NCBI RefSeq assembly: GCF_000312425.1
Contig: NZ_HE997181.1
Coordinates: 3,605,395-3,669,394 of the forward strand
Length of the DNA stretch: 64,000 nucleotides
Reading direction: 5' to 3'
Source of the DNA: Reyranella massiliensis 521
GTDB lineage: Bacteria > Pseudomonadota > Alphaproteobacteria > Reyranellales > Reyranellaceae
Shown here one piece after another: positions 59,017 to 64,000 of this stretch. A model generated the notes under the pieces. It had not been told where the DNA came from. It searched no databases and saw only the letters and a list, made by a program, of their open reading frames with translations. The translations under genes and the position numbers were made by a program. How positions within the stretch are numbered: the first letter of the stretch is position 1; each line of letters begins with the position of its first letter.

Positions 59017-60630
59017 ATGCAGAAAGACACCACCTATGACTACATCGTCGTCGGTGCCGGATCGGCGGGAGCGGTGGTCGCCAGCCGGCTGACGGAGAGC
59101 GGCAAGCATCGCGTTCTCCTGCTTGAAGCGGGAACCCAGGGATCGAACTTCTTCTGGTCGCGGGTGCCCGTCGGCGTGGCCAAGATGATCGACGATCCGG
59201 CTGTCAACTGGTGCTACTCGTCCGAGCCCGACGAAGGCTCGGGCGGCCGGCGCATCGACGTGCCGCGCGGCAAGATGCTGGGCGGCTCGAGTTCGATCAA
59301 CGGCATGGTCTACATCCGCGGCCAGGCCCAGGACTACGATCACTGGGCGCAGCTCGGCAATCGCGGTTGGAGCTATCAAGACGTGCTGCCGATCTTCAAG
59401 CGGATGGAACGCTTCGATGGCGGCTCGGACGAATTTCGGGGCCGCGACGGGGTCCTGCGCGTCACCCACACGCCACGCAACAAGGTGCCATTGCTGGAGA
59501 AGATGATCGCGGCGGCCGAGCAGATCGGACTGCCCTACAATCCGGATCAGAACGGCGCGACGCAGGAAGGCATCGGCATGTCACAGGTGACGATCGCAAA
59601 GGGTCGCCGCCAAAGCACGGCCTTCTGCTATCTCGACCCGGCCCGTGCGCGCGCCAATCTCACGATCGATCAGGGTGCGATGGCCGAGTCGCTCATCCTG
59701 GAAGGCAAACGCTGTGTCGGCGTCCGCTACTCCGTCGGTGGCGTGACGCGAGAAGCCAGGGCCACGCGCGAGGTCATCGTCTCGGGCGGCTCGATCAACT
59801 CGCCGAAACTCCTCGAGCTCTCCGGCATCGGCCAGGCGGACAGGCTGCGCGCCCTCGGCATCACTCCGACGCACAAACTGCGTGGCGTCGGCGAGAACCT
59901 GCGCGACCACTATTCCCCTCGCATGAAGTTCGCCATCACGGGCAAGAACCTCACCTTCAACGACAATGCGCGCGGCTGGCGGCTGGCACGCGAGGCGCTG
60001 AAGTATGCCCTGTTCCGCGAGGGCTTCCTTGCCTCGACCTCGGTGCCGATCCGGCTCTATTTTCGCACGCGGGTCGGCCTCGAAACGCCCGATGCAACGA
60101 TCTCGATCGCGCCGTTCCTCTACGAGATGGTCGGACACGAGCGGCGCGTCTCGAAGAGGAAGGGCATCACCATGAACGTGAACGTGCTGCGCTCCGAAAG
60201 CACGGGCTCGATCCACATCAAGTCCGCCGATCCGACCGAGCCGCCGGCAATCCGCTTCAACTTCCTGTCGACCGACCACGATCGCCGCGGCGTGCTGGCC
60301 GTCCTGCGCAAGGGCCGCGAACTGATGTCGACCTCGCCGCTGAAGGAGGTGACGGGCGAGGAGATCGCTCCGGGTGCGCACCTTCAGAAGGACGACGAAC
60401 TGCTGGATTGGGTGAGGATGAATGCAGAAACGACCTATCACCCGGTCGGCACCTGCAAGATGGGCACGGATCCGATGGCCGTGGTCGATTCCGAATTGCG
60501 GGTTCACGGGATGACGGGGCTGCGCATTGCCGATGCCTCCATCATGCCGACCCTGACGAGCGGCAATACCAATGCGCCCACGATCATGATCGGCGAAAAG
60601 TGCGCTGGAATGGTTCTGGCCGCCGCTTGA
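59017..60630 (+). CDS. GMC-family FAD oxidoreductase (choline dehydrogenase-like)
   Basis: The product has 537 residues. The FAD motif YDYIVVGAGSAGAVVASRL is followed by RLTESGKHRVLLLEAG, the GMC signature GKMLGGSSSINGMVYIRGQA, a second signature ATREVIVSGGSINSPKLLEL, and the active-site His in MNAETTYHPVGTCKMGTDPM with SGNTNAPTIMIGEK at the end. It oxidises a primary or secondary alcohol; the substrate is unknown. BetA homologs are about 550 residues, and no betaine aldehyde dehydrogenase is near. Confidence 0.93.
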   Translation: MQKDTTYDYIVVGAGSAGAVVASRLTESGKHRVLLLEAGTQGSNFFWSRVPVGVAKMIDDPAVNWCYSSEPDEGSGGRRIDVPRGKMLGGSSSINGMVYIRGQAQDYDHWAQLGNRGWSYQDVLPIFKRMERFDGGSDEFRGRDGVLRVTHTPRNKVPLLEKMIAAAEQIGLPYNPDQNGATQEGIGMSQVTIAKGRRQSTAFCYLDPARARANLTIDQGAMAESLILEGKRCVGVRYSVGGVTREARATREVIVSGGSINSPKLLELSGIGQADRLRALGITPTHKLRGVGENLRDHYSPRMKFAITGKNLTFNDNARGWRLAREALKYALFREGFLASTSVPIRLYFRTRVGLETPDATISIAPFLYEMVGHERRVSKRKGITMNVNVLRSESTGSIHIKSADPTEPPAIRFNFLSTDHDRRGVLAVLRKGRELMSTSPLKEVTGEEIAPGAHLQKDDELLDWVRMNAETTYHPVGTCKMGTDPMAVVDSELRVHGMTGLRIADASIMPTLTSGNTNAPTIMIGEKCAGMVLAAA

Positions 60631-60649
60631 GCGTCAGCGTGGTCGCTTC

Positions 60650-61075
60650 CTAGCTCTCGGGCTTCAGCCAGAGGGTGAGCGGAACAGCGCGCCGATCCGG
60701 GCATTTGAGCATGCCGGTATATGAATCCGATTGGCGGCCGCTGTAGGAACACTCGACGCCGTTGACGATCAGAGTGGCCGTCAGGCGCGAAGCCGAATGT
60801 CCCGAGAGTCGGACACGCAGTTCGCCGGTCCTTTCCTCCGGCCCGTCCTGGGTACAGTAGCCGACATGCAGCATCTTGATCGGCCCCACGAATTCTTTCG
60901 TACGGTCAGAGCCGGCGGCCGTAATGCTGCCCGTCAGCTCCCATTCGCCGAGGACGCCGATGTAGCCGGTGATCTGAAGCGACTCGCCATGCGCCGTTGC
61001 CCCAAGCCCAACCAGCCCGGCCGCGAGCAGCAAAGTGCTCGCGGCGTGCCTTGGTGATGGAAGCCTGGCCATCAT
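60650..61075 (-). CDS. Small exported protein, unknown
   Basis: The product has 141 residues. The signal peptide (AASTLLLAAGLVGLGATAHG) is followed by a beta-rich domain (LGEWELTGSITAAGSDRTKE, FVGPIKMLHVGYCTQ, GELRVRLSGHSASRL) with three cysteines. ATG 61075 overlaps the TPR gene's stop (ATGA), so the two are coupled. Function is unknown. Confidence 0.7.
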   Translation of the reverse strand: MMARLPSPRHAASTLLLAAGLVGLGATAHGESLQITGYIGVLGEWELTGSITAAGSDRTKEFVGPIKMLHVGYCTQDGPEERTGELRVRLSGHSASRLTATLIVNGVECSYSGRQSDSYTGMLKCPDRRAVPLTLWLKPES

Positions 61076-62709
61076 GGATTCTTGACCAGGAACTGGCGGG
61101 CATCGGCAATCTCCGCCCGGTCTTCATCGGCACCCGCGGCAATCGTCGTCACTTTGGCGAAGTGTTGTCGTGCCTTGGCCTTGTCGCCGCTCATCTCTGC
61201 GGCCTTTGCCGCGCCCGCGTACGCGGCGAGGCGATTGGGTTCCTTCTTGAGCGTCGCCTCGAAGGCGACCAGCGCGTCGCCGGCGTTTCCGCGCTCCAGC
61301 AGCATCACGCCGTACAGTTCACGCGCGGGCTTGGGAACACCCGGCGTCACCGGATGCTTCTCCGAACGGTCCTCCGCATCCGCCGCGGCACTCATCGCCT
61401 TCAACGCCTCGTCGTACTTGCCTTCGGCGTAGAGCACCCAGGCCGTCGCCACCTGGCACTGGATGTCGACCTGCTCGGCCCAGTAGGCATCCTTGGCTTC
61501 GCGCAGCTTGTCCCGCAGTTCCGCCAGCTTGGCGATATCGGCTTTGGCGCTCGCCGGATCGCCGGTGCGCGCGGCACCCAGCGCCCGCGCCCAGTAGCTG
61601 ATCGCCTGTACATGCGGTGGCGCTCCGGCACGCACCGGCAGCACAGCCGCTTCCTTCCAGTCGCCGCGCTCGATGGCGTACCGCGCTGGCGAAGCGGCCA
61701 GCGCATAACCGGCGGGGAAGTAGGCGTCGGCGCCTTTGACCGTAACCATCTCGTCGATTACGGCCTTGGCCTTGCGGTCCTGACCCAGCTGCAGATTGGC
61801 ATAGACGAGGTAGTCCATGGCGTGGAGCTGATCGCCGGCCTCGCCATCCTCCTTCGCGACACGCGCCGACTCGGCGTTCGACCTGATCGAATCGTCCCAA
61901 AGGCCAAGACGCGTGAAGATATGCGAGGGCATGTGCTGGGCGTGTGCCGCGGCGGGCGCAATCTGTGCGTATCGGCGCGCCGCATCGAGGCCTTTTTCAG
62001 CGATGGGCGGATAGTCGTAGAGGTGGATCAGGTAGTGAGCCACGCCTGGATGGTCCGGCTTGCGCTGGAAAATGGGCTCCAGCAACGCGCCGCCCTTGAG
62101 CTGGTTGGCGTAAGTCTTGTCCGCCGGTGAAGCCGAGGTGTTCAGCGCAAGTGCGTAGTGAATCTGCGCCTCGTCGTCGTCGCGATAGCGCTGTGCGAGC
62201 TGCTCCATCGCCTTGGAATAGGCCACGATGCGCGTGCGGTGATCGACCTTGTCGTAATCGGCGTACATGACCCAAAGCGCATCCAGATAGTCCCGTTCGC
62301 GCTGAGTCTTCGCGCCGACGGTCTTGCCCTTTGTCAGAACCGCCGCGCCGTCGGCAAGGTTCTTCGCCGGTGGCGGCACATGGGGATTCCAGAGCAAGCT
62401 GAGCGCAATACCCCAGTAGGCGATGCCGCAGTCGGGATCCTTCTTCAGGACCTCCTCGAATGTCCGCTGCGACGCCCGGTACCAGAACGAGTGCTGATAC
62501 AGCATCGCCTTGTCGAAGAGCTTCTGGGCCTCCGGACTGCACGACGTCTCGAAGCTCACCGTGCCGAGCCGTTCGGGGTTCGTCTGTGCGGTCGCCTGAT
62601 CGATGAGTTCGGCGCCCGAAGCGAGGACAGCAGCAGCCAACGCTATGCGGAACGACTTGCCCGCGCGTGCAACAACAGAGTGCGAATCACCACGGTGAGT
62701 CCCAGTCAT
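61072..62709 (-). CDS. Large exported TPR-repeat protein
   Basis: The product has 545 residues. The signal segment (FRIALAAAVLASGAELIDQA) is followed by TPR-like helices: FDKAMLYQHSFWYRASQRTF, KKDPDCGIAYWGIALSLLWN, VAHYLIHLYDYPPIAEKGLD, HAQHMPSHIFTRLGLWDDSI, and a C-terminal canonical pair (ALVAFEATLKKEPNRLAAYA, GAAKAAEMSGDKAKARQHFA). The H-x-x-x-H run in HAQHMPSHIF is notable. TPR scaffolds bind protein partners, here probably in the periplasm. Confidence 0.85.
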   Translation of the reverse strand: MTGTHRGDSHSVVARAGKSFRIALAAAVLASGAELIDQATAQTNPERLGTVSFETSCSPEAQKLFDKAMLYQHSFWYRASQRTFEEVLKKDPDCGIAYWGIALSLLWNPHVPPPAKNLADGAAVLTKGKTVGAKTQRERDYLDALWVMYADYDKVDHRTRIVAYSKAMEQLAQRYRDDDEAQIHYALALNTSASPADKTYANQLKGGALLEPIFQRKPDHPGVAHYLIHLYDYPPIAEKGLDAARRYAQIAPAAAHAQHMPSHIFTRLGLWDDSIRSNAESARVAKEDGEAGDQLHAMDYLVYANLQLGQDRKAKAVIDEMVTVKGADAYFPAGYALAASPARYAIERGDWKEAAVLPVRAGAPPHVQAISYWARALGAARTGDPASAKADIAKLAELRDKLREAKDAYWAEQVDIQCQVATAWVLYAEGKYDEALKAMSAAADAEDRSEKHPVTPGVPKPARELYGVMLLERGNAGDALVAFEATLKKEPNRLAAYAGAAKAAEMSGDKAKARQHFAKVTTIAAGADEDRAEIADARQFLVKNP

Positions 62710-63065
62710 GAATTCCTCCGTCGTAGTCAGCGACCGCTGGGGCCGCCCAAGTTGGTGACGACAACGCTCTGAACGCGGAAGAAAAAGGGTAACTCAGGAA
62801 GAGTTCCGGAAAGGCCGAGAGGATCTTGCAATCAATCCCAAGCGCGGTCGCCGGAATGTACTGGTGCTTGACGCTTCTACACCTGACTGCCGATCCGCTG
62901 GGATCGCAGCTTACCATCCAGTCTCTTGAGCTGGATTTCTCTGGAAGCAACCCTAGTGGGATCCCCCACGATCCGCCGCACACATTTGAGTGACGGATGG
63001 CCAGGCCGAAGAAAAATCACACTGGCGACAGTGTATTTATGGGCAGGCTCAAAACGGCTCGCACC
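62710..63065. other. 356-base intergenic gap
   Basis: No supported gene. A minus-strand frame of 98 codons has a random-looking composition (Cys/Ser/Trp-rich) and no ribosome-binding site. It separates the TPR gene from the 3' end of a TRAP permease gene and must contain the TPR promoter. Confidence 0.4.
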
Positions 63066-64000
63066 CTAAAGGAAGGCCACCGAGAACCAGGGCACCGCCG
63101 CGATGACCGCCAAACCAGCCATCAGCGCCAGCAAGTACGACCAGATCGCGCCGATAGCTTCGTCCGGTGACACGTTGCCGATACGGCAGGCCAGATAGAA
63201 GCCGATGCCGATGGGCGGGGTCATCAGCCCGATGTTCATCGCGGTCACGATGGTCATTGCATAGTGAATGTCGTTGACCCCCAGGCTCTTGGCGATCGGA
63301 AACATCAGCGGGGCCATCAGAACGATCGCCGGCAGCCCCTCCAGAACGCAGCCCAGGACCAGGAAAACCAGGATGCTGAAAATCATGAAGACGACGTAAC
63401 CGCCCGGCATCGATGCCATGAACTGGGTGACGTCGCGGGCAATGCCGGCCTGCGTGATCGCCCATGCCATGGCCGAGGCCGTTCCGAGGATCAGCAGAAT
63501 GGCGCCGGTCAGGGCCGCCGTTTCCACAAGCATGGCATAGGATCGCTTCAGGCTGATGCCGCCGTAAAGCACAACGCCGATGAACGCCGCATACAGAACG
63601 GCAATCGTCGAAACTTCCGTGGCCGTGGCGACGCCTCCCGACACCGTGCTGCGGATCAGGAACGGCAGGACCAGCGCCGGGGCGGCGATCAGCGCCGTGC
63701 GGCCGATGAGGCGCAGGCTGGGCCGCTGGACCCCGGACATGTCCTCGTTGCGGGCCTTCCAGCGGGCCAGGACGGCCAGGCCCAGGAGCAGGACCATCGC
63801 GATGGCAAAGCCGCTGGTGAACAGCGCCGCGATCGAGACTCCGGCCACCGAGCCGAGGACAATGAGGACGATGCTGGGCGGCACCGTGTCCGCCATGGCG
63901 GCTCCCGTCGCCAGCAGCGCGATCATTTCGCGGGGCTTGTTGCCCCGGCGCTTCATCTCCGGAAACAGCGCCGGCGCAACGGTCGCCATGTCGGAGACCT
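63066..64000 (-). CDS. TRAP transporter large permease (DctM), N-terminus outside the window
   Basis: At least 311 residues are present; the frame is open to the window edge. Membrane-rich text with TRAP signatures: MADTVPPSIVLIVLGSVAGV, GVATATEVSTIAVLYAAFIG, GCVLEGLPAIVLMAPLMFPI and MNIGLMTPPIGIGFYLACRI. A complete DctM is about 430 residues, so roughly 115 are missing upstream. It is distinct from the DctM at 50–51 kb (different GxTxTEA and MTPP environments), so the window shows two TRAP systems. Confidence 0.92.
   Translation of the reverse strand, partial: VSDMATVAPALFPEMKRRGNKPREMIALLATGAAMADTVPPSIVLIVLGSVAGVSIAALFTSGFAIAMVLLLGLAVLARWKARNEDMSGVQRPSLRLIGRTALIAAPALVLPFLIRSTVSGGVATATEVSTIAVLYAAFIGVVLYGGISLKRSYAMLVETAALTGAILLILGTASAMAWAITQAGIARDVTQFMASMPGGYVVFMIFSILVFLVLGCVLEGLPAIVLMAPLMFPIAKSLGVNDIHYAMTIVTAMNIGLMTPPIGIGFYLACRIGNVSPDEAIGAIWSYLLALMAGLAVIAAVPWFSVAFL

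Noticed and set aside
62687..62983. 98-codon minus-strand frame upstream of the TPR gene
   Set aside because: Composition is Ser/Cys/Trp-rich without any motif or ribosome-binding site; it overlaps the TPR start.
1..64000. CRISPR arrays or insertion sequences
   Set aside because: No regularly spaced repeats of 25–40 bases and no transposase gene were seen on reading either strand.

Overview
The window is high-GC DNA from an alphaproteobacterium. Marker families point there: UPF0262, DUF2948, the murA–hisD–infA–maf–rng–yacG neighbourhood, an NodT-type efflux porin, and several Bug/TctC and TRAP solute-binding systems. The abundance of Bug/TRAP genes would fit a Reyranella/Rhodospirillales-like soil or freshwater organism, but the species is a guess. 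Two tRNA genes are present, tRNA-Phe(GAA) and one with a CAU anticodon.

Positions 1–20437 are an integrated temperate phage (or its remnant). Its integrase ends 124 bp from the 3' end of tRNA-Phe; the far end lies outside the window. Its late operon (1–3.6 kb, minus) has collapsed: pieces of a virion protein, an HK97-type portal and a tape-measure protein are stitched together by out-of-frame junctions around an intact collagen-like protein. Next come small genes, a Xre regulator, a DNA methyltransferase fused to an Mrr-like domain (5.7–7.5 kb), and a replication module (primase-helicase plus initiator, 8.1–10.4 kb). The immunity region is at 12.7–13.7 kb: a Cro/YdaS-like gene and a LexA-type CI repressor divide three 16-bp operators (consensus AATACCnATTGGTATT). 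Two more copies lie at 15361–15400, in front of a rightward four-gene cluster of unknown paralogous proteins (15.5–17.9 kb) whose genes are separated by hairpin-bearing repeats. The repressor is translationally coupled (TGATG) to a gene carrying a HEPN-like RNxxxH motif. Several secreted or lipoprotein genes look like lysogenic cargo. The CI-controlled paralog cluster and the HEPN-like gene are the best candidates for an undescribed system.

Positions 20.4–30.3 kb are core chromosome on the minus strand: dcd, murA, DUF2948, hisG, hisD, UPF0262, a low-molecular-weight phosphatase, infA, maf, rng and yacG. A plus-strand block of exported proteins interrupts it. At 30.4–37.0 kb a complete tripartite RND efflux operon is led by its own TetR gene, with a palindrome inside the promoter. 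At 37–43 kb lie a MmgE/PrpD protein, an HXXEE membrane protein, a GNAT acetyltransferase, an AtuA-family protein, an enoyl-CoA hydratase and a double-hotdog thioesterase, which suggests acyl-CoA catabolism. At 43–46 kb are an Hpt protein, a hybrid histidine kinase and a divergent OmpR-type regulator.

The right third holds an NlpC/P60 hydrolase, S-formylglutathione hydrolase, a complete TRAP transporter, two tandem Bug proteins followed by a TauD-type dioxygenase with a divergent GntR regulator and palindromic operator, envelope proteins (including a 24-residue membrane peptide), an M23 peptidase, a GMC oxidoreductase, a large TPR protein, and a TRAP permease cut by the window end.
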